A stretch of 64,000 nt of DNA, taken from assembly GCA_002368665.1 (NCBI GenBank), contig DFEK01000009.1, positions 41,194 through 105,193 of the forward strand. Reading direction: 5' to 3'. The notes below the pieces were generated by a model. That model was not told the origin of the DNA, ran no database searches, and was given only the letters and a program-made list of their open reading frames with translations. A program made the translations under genes and the position numbers. This DNA is from Lachnospiraceae bacterium UBA3804 (GTDB taxonomy: Bacteria > Bacillota > Clostridia > Lachnospirales > Lachnospiraceae). Below, in pieces: positions 1 to 8,364 of the stretch. Position 1 is the first letter of the stretch, and each line of letters opens with the position of its first letter.

Positions 1-579
1 CTTTTCAATGACTCCTGCCGCGGAAAGATTTTGATCACCAATCCGGCGTTTCACAAATTACCCTTTGCATATATCAATATCAATCCGCAGGGTGAAGCGG
101 AATACCGCCTGGCGACATTTTTCATCGGGTTTATAATCATGCTCATCATCGGTATCGCAACCTTGTTTTTCCATTTTTATCACAAAAAAGAAAAAGGCCT
201 AACAGCCTTCTTTTTCCTAGTGTATTATTCCGCAGCGGAATTTGTGATTGAAAGTACAAGATATGATGCAGGCTATTTTCCGACCAATGGTTTCGTCAGC
301 ATCATTCAGATTTTCTCGGCCGTATGTGTTGTAGCGACCATGGTTTATTTCACCGTCGAGAGGGCCAAAAAGAAAGGCTTCGGCGCCGTGATCATAATTC
401 TTTGGATTACACAGCTCCTGATTCTGACGGCAACGGGTATACTCGAATACCTCGTACAGCGTCACGGCGACTGGGCATATTTTCTGCACCCTTCCATGTG
501 TGTAAGCTGCTTCTTTATGGCGTTTGTTCCGATGCTGATGCATCCGAAGAAAACGCCTAAAACAACATCCGATTCTTAA
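1..579 (+). CDS. Lgt-like integral membrane protein, 5' end outside the window
   Basis: The reading frame is open from base 1 and has no convincing start inside the window; the first possible one is a TTG at 31 without a ribosome binding site, so this is the C-terminal part of a longer gene. At least four hydrophobic segments are visible. The block ESTRYDAGYFPTNGFVS followed by IIQIFSAV resembles the C-terminal E-x-x-R-x-D...Q motif of prolipoprotein diacylglyceryl transferases (Lgt), which attach diacylglycerol to the lipobox cysteine of prolipoproteins in the membrane. The N-terminal catalytic part of that family is not visible, so this may be an Lgt paralogue rather than the housekeeping enzyme. 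It converges with the next gene, overlapping its 3' end by 23 bp. Confidence 0.55.
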   Translation, partial: LFNDSCRGKILITNPAFHKLPFAYININPQGEAEYRLATFFIGFIIMLIIGIATLFFHFYHKKEKGLTAFFFLVYYSAAEFVIESTRYDAGYFPTNGFVSIIQIFSAVCVVATMVYFTVERAKKKGFGAVIIILWITQLLILTATGILEYLVQRHGDWAYFLHPSMCVSCFFMAFVPMLMHPKKTPKTTSDS

Positions 580-1312
580 GCCTGTAGATGTAGGCTTTGT
601 CCTTTTTTTCTCTTTCAACCGTTCCCAGACGATACAAAAGCAATAGCGCTACCGAAGCATCATTCGGACCGAGTGCCGACAGGCGTGCAAACTCTTTGGC
701 CGTAAACTCATCCGGCAGTGTATCCGGAAGTAACTTAACTACATCTGTAAGACTTTCGAATTTCCTTTCCTCCAGAAGCTCCGTCGGGACCTTGTCGGTT
801 TTGGTTGCGCGGATCTTCTTCTCTTTCCCGAATCCGTCCAAAAGACGGTAATCCTCCGTAGACAACTCCGCAATGATCAAATGCAGTCTCGGATTGTCCA
901 GATACTCTCTGATTCCGTACAGTTCCCGGAAAACCTTATAGATCTTCTTCGGTGTCTTCGTCGTCCTGCTTTTTCTTACCTCTCCCGTTTCCGGGTCAAT
1001 CCAGTTAATCGTATTGACCACCGAAACCGGGTAGACAATCGTCACCTCCATTTCCCATGTATTTAAGAACTCTTCCAGTTTTGCGTTCAAACGGTAAAAC
1101 TGCCTGGTCTGGATCTCGTGGATCTCTCCGTCCACACAGGTATCCGCCACGTGGCCCCCGACCTTGACTTCATGGTATTTTTCATCCGGAGCATAGTAAA
1201 ATTTCAACACGGAGTGAACGCTTTTCTCCGAAAGCGTTCCGATTCCGCGCTCTCCCTGCATTTTACCGAGCATCTGCTCTTTCGCTTTGGCAAAAAGAGA
1301 CCGATCTGTCAT
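557..1312 (-). CDS. Uncharacterised protein with a possible PD-(D/E)XK-like EIQT motif
   Basis: A 251-residue soluble protein that I do not recognise as a named family. The N-terminal half contains VGGHVADTCVDGEIHEIQT (about residues 51-69). The spacing of Asp57, Glu66 and Gln68 between predicted strands resembles a variant PD-(D/E)XK nuclease core (D-x8-E-x-Q). The C-terminal part (LPDEFTAKEFARLS onward) looks like a small winged-helix or helical domain ending in a basic stretch. No signal peptide or membrane segment is seen. Its start lies one base from the stop of the MATE gene, so it is probably co-transcribed as the second gene from the MATE promoter. Nuclease activity is inference from a short motif only. 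Confidence 0.6.
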   Translation of the reverse strand: MTDRSLFAKAKEQMLGKMQGERGIGTLSEKSVHSVLKFYYAPDEKYHEVKVGGHVADTCVDGEIHEIQTRQFYRLNAKLEEFLNTWEMEVTIVYPVSVVNTINWIDPETGEVRKSRTTKTPKKIYKVFRELYGIREYLDNPRLHLIIAELSTEDYRLLDGFGKEKKIRATKTDKVPTELLEERKFESLTDVVKLLPDTLPDEFTAKEFARLSALGPNDASVALLLLYRLGTVEREKKDKAYIYRLKNRMLF

Positions 1313-1313
1313 G

Positions 1314-2711
1314 TCACTCCTTCTTATTCTTCACGAGGTTGGTAATCCAAACCCCTTTGTTGATCAAATACATACCAAACAGAACTTTCAGAAGATCCAG
1401 TCCCTGTGCAAAGATATATACCCAATAAATGTTCCAATTTGTAAAACGGCAGACCAGGAATACACCCAGAACCGTCACGAGCCAACTGAAACCGCTGTCC
1501 ATAAAAAACGTGATTACCGTTTTGCCGCCGGAGCGGATGATGAAATACTCGGCATTTAAGAATGCCCAGAGCGGGAAGAAAACAGATGTGATCAGGATAA
1601 ACGAAGTCGCCATGTAACGTACGCTTTCATCCACATCTTTGTAAGCTCTCGGGAAAATCGGTCCGATCAGAATCAGCAATGCCGTAAGTCCCGTTGACAG
1701 ATATGCGGTAAACCACATCAGGGAAAATGCTTTTTCCTTGATGTTCTCCGTCTTTCCCGCACCAAGCATCTGTCCGATTACGATACCGACCGCGCTGCCC
1801 ATGGCAACAAATACCACATTTAAGAGATTGGTCAGTGCGTTGGAAATACCGAAGGCGGGTACCACCTCCAGTCCGCGGATGGAATATAACTGTGTCAGTT
1901 TCGCAATTGCGGAAGCCCACAGAAACTCATTGATGAAGATCGGAATGGACTTTCGGATGATCGGGATCAGGATCTTTCTTTCCACAAGCAGCGTCCTGTA
2001 AATACCCTGTACAAATTCAAATTTGGCACGTCTTACATGTGTCCAGATTACCAGGACTCCCAGTTCCACAAATCTGGCAATTACGGTCGCGATCGCAGCA
2101 CCCGAAACTCCGAGGGCCGGAAAACCGAATTTTCCGAAAATTAACAGGTAGTTAAATACAACATCGGTCGCAACACTGATCAATCCTGCTACCATCGGCA
2201 TGGTGCTTTCGCTGTTTTCACGTAATGTCGAAGCATAGACCTGAGTCAGTCCGAACGGAAGCAGACCCGCAAGCATGATGTGAAGGTATTCCTTCGCTTT
2301 TTCCATCGTCAGAATCGGATCCAGTTTGACGGTCTCGCCCTTCATGTAAAGATTGATCAGCCAGGTATCATTGAAAATGAAAACAGCCAGTCCGATGGCT
2401 ACGGCAAACAGCACGGCCCAGATCTTAATGCGGAAAGTTTTGCGTACACCTTCGATATCCCTGTTTCCGAAATACTGCGCACCAAAAATACCCGGCCCTG
2501 AAATCGCACCGAATATGGCAAGGTTAAATACGAAGATCAGCTGGCCGCAGATGGAAACACCGGTAACGCTCTCCGTTCCGAGCGTTCCTACCATCAGGCT
2601 GTCGACCAGACCGACCGCATTCGTTATTCCGTTTTGTAACATCATCGGAAGTGCAATCGCCAATGCGCTCCCGTAAAGTGCCTTTTTCTCGGCACGTGTA
2701 ATTTTACTCAT
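1314..2711 (-). CDS. MATE family multidrug/cation antiporter
   Basis: A 465-residue polytopic membrane protein with about twelve hydrophobic segments, the standard length for MATE exporters. The N-terminal block ALPMMLQNGITNAVGLVDS and the SGPGIFGAQYFGNRD segment match the family pattern, and the two halves show the expected pseudo-repeat (a second GIVIGQMLGAGKTE block near residue 315). MATE proteins export organic cations or drugs in exchange for Na+ or H+; the substrate cannot be read from sequence. The ATG is preceded by AAGGAAG. It is the first gene of a likely two-gene unit with the EIQT protein, and is divergent from aroA. Confidence 0.9.
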   Translation of the reverse strand: MSKITRAEKKALYGSALAIALPMMLQNGITNAVGLVDSLMVGTLGTESVTGVSICGQLIFVFNLAIFGAISGPGIFGAQYFGNRDIEGVRKTFRIKIWAVLFAVAIGLAVFIFNDTWLINLYMKGETVKLDPILTMEKAKEYLHIMLAGLLPFGLTQVYASTLRENSESTMPMVAGLISVATDVVFNYLLIFGKFGFPALGVSGAAIATVIARFVELGVLVIWTHVRRAKFEFVQGIYRTLLVERKILIPIIRKSIPIFINEFLWASAIAKLTQLYSIRGLEVVPAFGISNALTNLLNVVFVAMGSAVGIVIGQMLGAGKTENIKEKAFSLMWFTAYLSTGLTALLILIGPIFPRAYKDVDESVRYMATSFILITSVFFPLWAFLNAEYFIIRSGGKTVITFFMDSGFSWLVTVLGVFLVCRFTNWNIYWVYIFAQGLDLLKVLFGMYLINKGVWITNLVKNKKE

Positions 2712-2741
2712 TTCGTTCTTCCTTTTTATTCACTTCCCGAT

Positions 2742-2770
2742 ATTATAACCATCTTGTTTGTAATACGCAA
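2742..2770 (-). promoter_or_regulatory. Sigma-A-type promoter for the MATE gene
   Basis: On the minus strand, TTGCGT (2765-2770) and TATAAT (2742-2747) are separated by 17 bp and lie about 30 bp upstream of the MATE start codon. Confidence 0.6.
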
Positions 2771-2797
2771 GAATCCTCTATTCTTTCGACTTTTTGC

Positions 2798-2826
2798 TTG
2801 AACTGTCAGACCTCACCTAGTAAAAT
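2798..2826 (+). promoter_or_regulatory. Sigma-A-type promoter for aroA
   Basis: TTGAAC (2798-2803) and TAAAAT (2821-2826) with a 17-bp spacer. The TTG of the -35 box is the first in-frame start of the aroA frame, which argues that translation begins downstream at the ATG at 2861. Confidence 0.6.
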
Positions 2827-2860
2827 ATCAGTTGTAGCCAATGTTTATGAGGATAAAACA

Positions 2861-4159
2861 ATGCTTGTTTCCTTTCAGGACAGAAAAATCAACTTTCATA
2901 TAGATGCACCTGCTTCCAAATCCATTTATCACCGCGAACTAATCGTACGGTTCCTGCTCGGTGATACATCACATTTGGCGGTTTTGGACAATGATAACGA
3001 GGATGTGCGTGCAACGAAGGCCTGTCTGAGCGCTCTTCACCATGCTTACTCCGACGAACAGATCACGGAAGTTCACCTTCCCTGCAACGAGAGCGGTTCC
3101 ACGCTTCGTTTCATGATTCCCGTGGCGGGAGCTTTCCTTTTGCAGAAAGAAAACCATTACCGTCTGATCTTTGAAACCAGGGGACGACTCTTCGATCGTC
3201 CGATCAAAGAATTGTCGGATGCCTTGGAACCGCACGGAATACAGATTGTCAAAAACGAAACCGACCGGACCATAGAAGTGACCGGACAGATGGCGGCAGG
3301 TGAATACATCATCGGCGGAAATGTATCTTCACAGTATATTTCCGGTCTTTTGATGGGTCTTTCCATTTTCCCAAAACCCTGTAGCGTCATGGTTTTGGGC
3401 GAAGTGAAATCCGTTCACTACATTGAACTGACACAGGAGGTTTTAAGCAAATACGGTGCTCCTGCCGTTCTTTCCGAGAATATCTATACCACAACTCCGA
3501 TTCGCGAACCGATATCGGAAAGTACCGGAAACCTTCCCGTTCAGACTCTGAAGATGCTCGGCGAACTGAATGTCGAAGGCGACTGGAGTAACGGAGCATT
3601 TTTGCTTTGCTTATCCCAGTTTACCGATATTACCGTCGGAAATTTAAACCCGGAATCCAAGCAGGGCGATATCGCCATATTGGATTTCATTCAATCGGTG
3701 AAAGAAGCACGCGGCAAACTCGAAGCCATGTCAAACGCATTCCTCCCCACCGTTCTGTCCGAGGACTCCATGTGGGATTGTGACGACATACCGGACATTG
3801 CACCGTATATGGCGATTACTTCTGCCTTCTTCTACCACCGTGCAACCTTCTCAGGTATCAAAAGACTTCGCATTAAAGAATCCGACCGCGTAGCTGCCAT
3901 TCGCAGTCAGCTTTCCGCGATCGGAATAAAAACAGAGGAAACCGAAAACACACTAACGGTTTACGGTTCCCCCATAGATTCGATACAAGCTTCCGTCCAG
4001 ACTCCGATCCAACTTACCACGTTCCATGATCATCGTATGGCTATGTGCACACTTTTAATCGGTGCCGCGTTGAAAACGGAAATCGAAGTGGACGATCTGG
4101 ATTGTTTAAACAAATCATTCCCCGAACTGTTACGCTTAATCGAAAAATATCTGCGGTAA
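2861..4159 (+). CDS. aroA: 3-phosphoshikimate 1-carboxyvinyltransferase (EPSP synthase)
   Basis: A 432-residue cytoplasmic enzyme of the shikimate pathway, transferring the enolpyruvyl group of PEP to shikimate-3-phosphate. Family blocks are present in order: PASKSIYHRELI (near residue 18), NESGSTLRFMIP (near 82), SSQYISGLLMGL, IKESDRVAAIRSQL and DHRMAM near the C-terminus. The frame extends upstream to a TTG at 2798, but that falls in a -35 box. The ATG at 2861 has TGAGGA eight bases upstream and gives the normal family length, so I chose it. The gene stands alone rather than in an aro operon, between a divergent MATE exporter and a convergent CPBP protease. Confidence 0.95.
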   Translation: MLVSFQDRKINFHIDAPASKSIYHRELIVRFLLGDTSHLAVLDNDNEDVRATKACLSALHHAYSDEQITEVHLPCNESGSTLRFMIPVAGAFLLQKENHYRLIFETRGRLFDRPIKELSDALEPHGIQIVKNETDRTIEVTGQMAAGEYIIGGNVSSQYISGLLMGLSIFPKPCSVMVLGEVKSVHYIELTQEVLSKYGAPAVLSENIYTTTPIREPISESTGNLPVQTLKMLGELNVEGDWSNGAFLLCLSQFTDITVGNLNPESKQGDIAILDFIQSVKEARGKLEAMSNAFLPTVLSEDSMWDCDDIPDIAPYMAITSAFFYHRATFSGIKRLRIKESDRVAAIRSQLSAIGIKTEETENTLTVYGSPIDSIQASVQTPIQLTTFHDHRMAMCTLLIGAALKTEIEVDDLDCLNKSFPELLRLIEKYLR

Positions 4160-4161
4160 TT

Positions 4162-5076
4162 TTACATAACTACAACCGTAGTTTCTTCCCTGCGAGATAC
4201 CTCTTCTTCCTCAAGAAGAGGTTCTTTTATTTTGCCTTCTTCCTTCTCTTTCTTTGTCACTTTGTAAAGCCCGAAGAAGTAAACTGCCAGAAGTACGGCA
4301 CCGACAATGGTGGAAATGATCACTACCGTCGTATTCTGCGGAAGAACAATCAATTCATAGTTTGCAATAACCGCGAACGTATTGATCATCATATGGATCA
4401 CAATGGATGCGGCAATGGATCCCGTACGGCTTCTTGCGAAGTTTAAGATCATTCCGAAGCAAAATGCCCAGGCCATCCAAATCGGTCCTGCGTGCGCTAT
4501 TCCGAAAACAGCCGATGTGATTAAAGCCGCCACAATTTCCGGCATTCCGCGACGAAGTCTTCCGTACAGAAGGCCTCTGAAGACCACTTCCTCAAGAATC
4601 GGAATCAAAATCGCATTGGCGAGGATTCCCTGCCAGAGCGGATACTGATTATATGTACCAAAGGCTTCGTTTAAGGAATCCATCATTGCTTCGGAAAACG
4701 GAATGAGATTCAGGATCTGGCTCATAAACAACATCGTGCCAAACCCGCCGATTACGACAAAGAGAAAATCTTTAAGCGAGATTTTCTTTGCATCCACCTG
4801 TGCAAGCGGATTCACTTTTCTGGCCCCAAATATGATCAGATAAACACCCAGGGTAAGAATTCCTGCCCCGATTAAAGCCAGTCCCATATGGTTTCCGGCA
4901 AGCTCCATAACCGCATTACTGTATGCCTGATAGTCAAAAGAAGCTCCCGTATTCATTTTGGATGCAACTATAATTGAACATATAACGGAAAGAAGCATGC
5001 CTGCGGTTAACTGGCCCGCAAAGTAAATGCCCCAAAACCCAGCTGCTCTTCCGATTTGTTTCCATGCTTTTTTCAT
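4162..5076 (-). CDS. CPBP family intramembrane metalloprotease
   Basis: A roughly 304-residue polytopic membrane protein with the CPBP (CAAX protease and bacteriocin-processing) signature: EEVVFRGLLYGRLR carries the Glu-Glu and Arg of motif 1, then HAGPIWMAWAFCFGMIL supplies the His of motif 2, and a later IVIHMMINT the third motif. Family members cleave or modify membrane substrates; the target here is unknown. The C-terminal tail is highly charged (KEKEEGKIKEPLLEEEE). The frame starts at 5091, but ATG at 5076 (MKKAWKQ) is preceded by GTGAGG at good spacing and is preferred. Its stop lies 2 bp from the aroA stop (convergent). The agrC-like kinase gene lies just upstream on the same strand. 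Confidence 0.88.
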   Translation of the reverse strand: MKKAWKQIGRAAGFWGIYFAGQLTAGMLLSVICSIIVASKMNTGASFDYQAYSNAVMELAGNHMGLALIGAGILTLGVYLIIFGARKVNPLAQVDAKKISLKDFLFVVIGGFGTMLFMSQILNLIPFSEAMMDSLNEAFGTYNQYPLWQGILANAILIPILEEVVFRGLLYGRLRRGMPEIVAALITSAVFGIAHAGPIWMAWAFCFGMILNFARSRTGSIAASIVIHMMINTFAVIANYELIVLPQNTTVVIISTIVGAVLLAVYFFGLYKVTKKEKEEGKIKEPLLEEEEVSRREETTVVVM

Positions 5077-5111
5077 TGATACCTCACCCATACCATATCA
5101 GATATGTACAA

Positions 5112-5147
5112 ATATACCCTATATCAAAATCTCTGATACAGGGTATT
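5112..5147 (-). terminator. Hairpin terminator after the AgrC-like gene
   Basis: Arms ATACCCTATATCA and TGATACAGGGTAT pair with one mismatch around a 7-nt loop; on the minus strand the hairpin is followed by a T-rich stretch. It separates the kinase gene from the CPBP gene and could act as a terminator or attenuator. Confidence 0.55.
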
Positions 5148-5185
5148 TTCGGTGTAAGTGGTATGAAAAATGTCGCAAACTGTAT

Positions 5186-6652
5186 TTATGAATTCTGTCT
5201 CGGAATCATAATGGATACGGCAAATTCGCTGTCGGAAGCCTCGAATTTCGTCATTCCTTCGTAATCGGACACGGTTTTACGGATCGTCGTAATTCCGAAT
5301 CCGTGATGTTCTCTGTCTTTTTTGGATGTATAGCCCGGATTGTTAACGGCTTTTTTGACATCCACCCTTCCATTTGTGGTATTGGAAATACGAATGACAA
5401 AAAACTGCTCCGTACGCTTAATCTGCATTAGGATCTTTTTCGCCAGTCCTTCCGGAAGGTTCATCTCGGCCTCGATGGCATTATCCAGTGCATTGGCAAA
5501 CACACGGCAGATATCCATCGGCTTCATATTCAGGCCCCCGTCAATAACTCCGTCCGCAGCAAAATCTATGCCTTCTTCCTTACATTTTGCCGACTTCATG
5601 GCAACAATGCAGTCCAGCATTTCATCACCTGTTACGAATTCCGGCGAAAGGGCCGAAACACTGGTTAGCAGATCTTCCAGATGTTCCTTTGCCTCGGCGG
5701 TTTTACCGTCCGCAAGAAGCATGTCCATCATGGAAAGGTTATTGATAATATCATGGCGAAAAGCCCTGGTTTCCGTTTGCTTGGCTTTATACTGTTCGAT
5801 ATAATCAAGCTCCGCATTCAGGTAGTTTTCCTGAAATGCGAATCTTTCGCGCAGGGTTTTATCGGAGGTATTGATAATCAGAAGTACCGGTGCCAGCGTT
5901 CCGACGATCGGAAGTATGATACCCATGATTATGCTTAATGCATAGTAGCGTTCATCCACTTTTTCAAATGCAACGGGCAATGTCGGGAAGAAGGTAAAGA
6001 CAAGAAGCCATCCGATAAAGAACCATCTGGTTCCGACACCGATAATGTAGAATTTCTTTTTGCGGTAATATGCAAAATAGAGAATCGCAACCACCGCCGC
6101 CGAAATTGCAAAAAGGATAATCTGAAACGTCAACTCCAGGGAACTGAATCTTTCCTCCCCGAAAGTTAGAGCATTCACAATATCCGGATTGCCGCCGCTT
6201 AAATAAACATATGCATACAGAACCGTTGTCTGCATATACATGTAATATCCGTACAGGCCCACTACGGAACCCAATGAACGAAGGAATTTTCTTTCCTTGT
6301 AAGAAAACATGTAAAAAATAAACGCATAGACAAATGCAAGGGAATTCACGATAATCGATTCCACTCCGAGGATGAATAAACGGGTGGTTTCCTCTATGTT
6401 ATCTGTCAGTCCCGCATTTTGAAGCATTTGTATCACCCTGTTGGTAATCGGAACTTCATTGAAGGTAAAAAAGACCATTGCAACGGCTTCCAGCACCAAA
6501 ACACCCAGTGCCCCGATGACCAGTTTCCAGGAGATTACAACATATCTTCCGAGGAAACATGCCGCAATCAGGATTACAACCAGCATGGACAGGACAAAAG
6601 TCAAATTCGATATGAAGGATAATATAATTCTGTATCCCAAATGCTCCATCAT
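5186..6652 (-). CDS. AgrC-like GHKL sensor histidine kinase
   Basis: A 488-residue membrane kinase. The first 250 residues or so contain about seven hydrophobic segments, as in peptide-sensing AgrC/ComD kinases. A helical region follows with FRHDIINNLSMMDMLL near residue 300, the histidine phosphoacceptor. The GHKL ATPase domain shows an N-box (CRVFANALDNAIEAE) and a glycine loop (HHGFGITTIRKTV). It should respond to an extracellular signal and phosphorylate the adjacent LytTR regulator, which lies upstream by 14 bp in the same operon. No agrB or agrD homologue is seen nearby, so the ligand is unknown. The ATG has AGGAGA nine bases upstream. Confidence 0.88.
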   Translation of the reverse strand: MMEHLGYRIILSFISNLTFVLSMLVVILIAACFLGRYVVISWKLVIGALGVLVLEAVAMVFFTFNEVPITNRVIQMLQNAGLTDNIEETTRLFILGVESIIVNSLAFVYAFIFYMFSYKERKFLRSLGSVVGLYGYYMYMQTTVLYAYVYLSGGNPDIVNALTFGEERFSSLELTFQIILFAISAAVVAILYFAYYRKKKFYIIGVGTRWFFIGWLLVFTFFPTLPVAFEKVDERYYALSIIMGIILPIVGTLAPVLLIINTSDKTLRERFAFQENYLNAELDYIEQYKAKQTETRAFRHDIINNLSMMDMLLADGKTAEAKEHLEDLLTSVSALSPEFVTGDEMLDCIVAMKSAKCKEEGIDFAADGVIDGGLNMKPMDICRVFANALDNAIEAEMNLPEGLAKKILMQIKRTEQFFVIRISNTTNGRVDVKKAVNNPGYTSKKDREHHGFGITTIRKTVSDYEGMTKFEASDSEFAVSIMIPRQNS

Positions 6653-6666
6653 AACACAATCTTCTC

Positions 6667-7377
6667 CTAAAACGCCGCCTTCTCAACAAATGCATAAAGC
6701 GCTTCTTTAAGCGGTTTCACATTCGAACGACTGACAGGAAGCGTGACCGCATTCTTGTGATATTCCAAACTCACTTCGCCTTTTAAAAGCTTCTTCACTT
6801 TCGCCAGCGAAACCAGATATCCTCTGTGTATACGGTAAAAGCCGTCGTTTTTCAACTGTTCTTCAAAATCTCCGATATTGGCTCGAATCAGGTGCTCACC
6901 ATCGGAGGCATAGATCATCACATACTGGTTCTGTGCTTCCATATAGTAAATATCCGAAACATTTAAGACCAGATCCTCACCGTCTTCGCGAAGGATCAGC
7001 TGTTTGCCCTGCACGTTTTGATCCATTACATGACGAAGAACCTCTTTTAATTTTTCCTCGTTAACGGGCTTGGTTAAATAACGAAGTGCATTGACTTCAT
7101 ATCCTTCGATGGCATATTCCACATGTCCGGTTAAGAAAACGATCTGCACCTGCTGCCCACGCTTGCGAATTTCTTTGGCAAGCGTAATTCCGTCCATCGT
7201 GGGCATTTCAATATCCAGGAACACCAGGTCGTATGGATTCGAATCAAAACGTTTCAGCAGATCCCTTCCGTCATCAAACGCATCCACGACAACATCCAGA
7301 CTTCCGCTGAGTCTGTCTACGAGATTCTTCTCCTGCACTCTGAACTTTTCTTCGTCATCACAAATTGCAATTCTCAT
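6667..7377 (-). CDS. AgrA-like LytTR response regulator
   Basis: A 236-residue regulator. The N-terminal receiver domain has acidic residues in ICDDEE, phosphoacceptor Asp in LVFLDIEMP, Thr/Ser in IVFLTGH and Lys in YLTKPV. The C-terminal LytTR DNA-binding domain (about residues 135-230) includes YYMEAQNQYVMIY, the FYRIHRGYLVSLAKV block and LPVSRSNVKPLKEAL. It is the partner of the kinase gene directly downstream and is expected to activate genes through direct-repeat DNA sites. The ATG at 7377 is preceded by AAGGAG. It is transcribed divergently from the ydcF-like gene. Confidence 0.93.
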   Translation of the reverse strand: MRIAICDDEEKFRVQEKNLVDRLSGSLDVVVDAFDDGRDLLKRFDSNPYDLVFLDIEMPTMDGITLAKEIRKRGQQVQIVFLTGHVEYAIEGYEVNALRYLTKPVNEEKLKEVLRHVMDQNVQGKQLILREDGEDLVLNVSDIYYMEAQNQYVMIYASDGEHLIRANIGDFEEQLKNDGFYRIHRGYLVSLAKVKKLLKGEVSLEYHKNAVTLPVSRSNVKPLKEALYAFVEKAAF

Positions 7378-7390
7378 GGCAACTCCTTAC

Positions 7391-7430
7391 TTCCACCGTG
7401 TATTATAGCATGGTATAATAAAGACTGCAT
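7391..7430. promoter_or_regulatory. Face-to-face divergent promoters between the regulator and ydcF-like genes
   Basis: A plus-strand -10 TATAAT at 7414-7419 (with TTCCAC 17 bp upstream) and a minus-strand -10 TATAAT at 7402-7407 overlap each other's promoter region, so the two units probably share one short control region. Confidence 0.5.
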
Positions 7431-7449
7431 AGTAAAAACAAGGGAATGA

Positions 7450-8241
7450 ATGATGAAAACGGAGCATAAAAGAATGACAAAATTGCAGATTGTATTTACT
7501 GTACTCTTTCTGGTGATTGCAATCGTAAGCCTCCTATACGGAATTGCCATTTACTCCATTCACAGCGGAAGCAAATTCTTCACCGTCTGGTTTGGACTAA
7601 GCGGTCTGTCCGTTCTGTTAGCTGCTCTTACCGGATTTGGTCTCATCGGCAAAATTCCCACGTTTGTCCGTATCGCGGCTCTTGTCGTAATCGGTCTTTG
7701 TTTCCTGCTTTTGCTTTATACACAAATTCGAATCCTGACACATTTTAACGATAAAGCCCCTTCCGATCTGGACTATATCGTTGTTCTCGGTGCACAGATG
7801 CGGCCAAGCGGTCCTTCCCTCGTTTTACAGTTTCGTCTGGACACCGCCGCAGAATATCTTAAGAACAACCCCGGTACCGTCTGCATCGTCTCCGGCGGAA
7901 TGGGTCCGAACGAAACCGAGCCGGAAGCCTTCGGAATGAGGGATTACCTGATTTCCAAAGGAATCGATCCATCCAGAATTCTGACGGAATCCGGATCCGG
8001 CAATACCATTCAGAATATCCTGTATTCCAAAGAACTGATGGATGAAGAAAACTCTTCCGTCGGAATCGTAACCAATAATTTCCATGTCTACCGCGGAACG
8101 GCTTTAGCCCGGAAACAGGGCTTTAGTAATGTTTATGGCATTCCCGCGCCTTCCAGTCCCGCGTATCTTCCAAACAATATGCTCCGGGAGTTCGTCGGCA
8201 TCTTAAAAGATACCCTTCAGGGTAATATGAACTTCTTCTGA
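7450..8241 (+). CDS. YdcF-like membrane protein (DUF218)
   Basis: 263 residues. Three hydrophobic segments occupy the first 100 residues, followed by a soluble DUF218/YdcF domain: DYIVVLGAQMRPSGPS, then IVSGGMGPNETEPEA, the ILTESGSGNT block and IVTNNFHVYRG. This family includes ElyC/SanA-type proteins linked to envelope biogenesis, and YdcF binds S-adenosylmethionine in E. coli; no specific reaction can be assigned here. The domain is expected on one face of the membrane next to the N-terminal anchors. Two ATG codons are adjacent (7450 and 7453) after AAGGGA. It is monocistronic, with the degV promoter immediately after its stop. Confidence 0.85.
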   Translation: MMKTEHKRMTKLQIVFTVLFLVIAIVSLLYGIAIYSIHSGSKFFTVWFGLSGLSVLLAALTGFGLIGKIPTFVRIAALVVIGLCFLLLLYTQIRILTHFNDKAPSDLDYIVVLGAQMRPSGPSLVLQFRLDTAAEYLKNNPGTVCIVSGGMGPNETEPEAFGMRDYLISKGIDPSRILTESGSGNTIQNILYSKELMDEENSSVGIVTNNFHVYRGTALARKQGFSNVYGIPAPSSPAYLPNNMLREFVGILKDTLQGNMNFF

Positions 8242-8252
8242 ATTCTCATCTG

Positions 8253-8282
8253 TTGACATTTTTCCATCTTTTAATGTATTAT
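8253..8282 (+). promoter_or_regulatory. Promoter for degV-family gene
   Basis: TTGACA (8253-8258), 18-bp spacer, TATTAT (8277-8282). The leader to the ATG at 8365 is about 75 nt and shows no obvious riboswitch. Confidence 0.6.
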
Positions 8283-8364
8283 CTGTTTAGAGAAATTTTA
8301 TAAAGTGTTTATAAATAGTTTGGGAAGTGTTTATTAACTAAACAGCATACATAAGGAGACTTCA

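Noticed and set aside
2798..2860. Upstream TTG start for aroA
   Set aside because: The TTG is part of a -35 box, and the ATG at 2861 has a ribosome binding site and gives normal length.
5186..7377. Possible complete agr quorum-sensing locus
   Set aside because: Only the kinase and regulator are present; no AgrB-like protease or AgrD-like peptide could be found in the flanking sequence.
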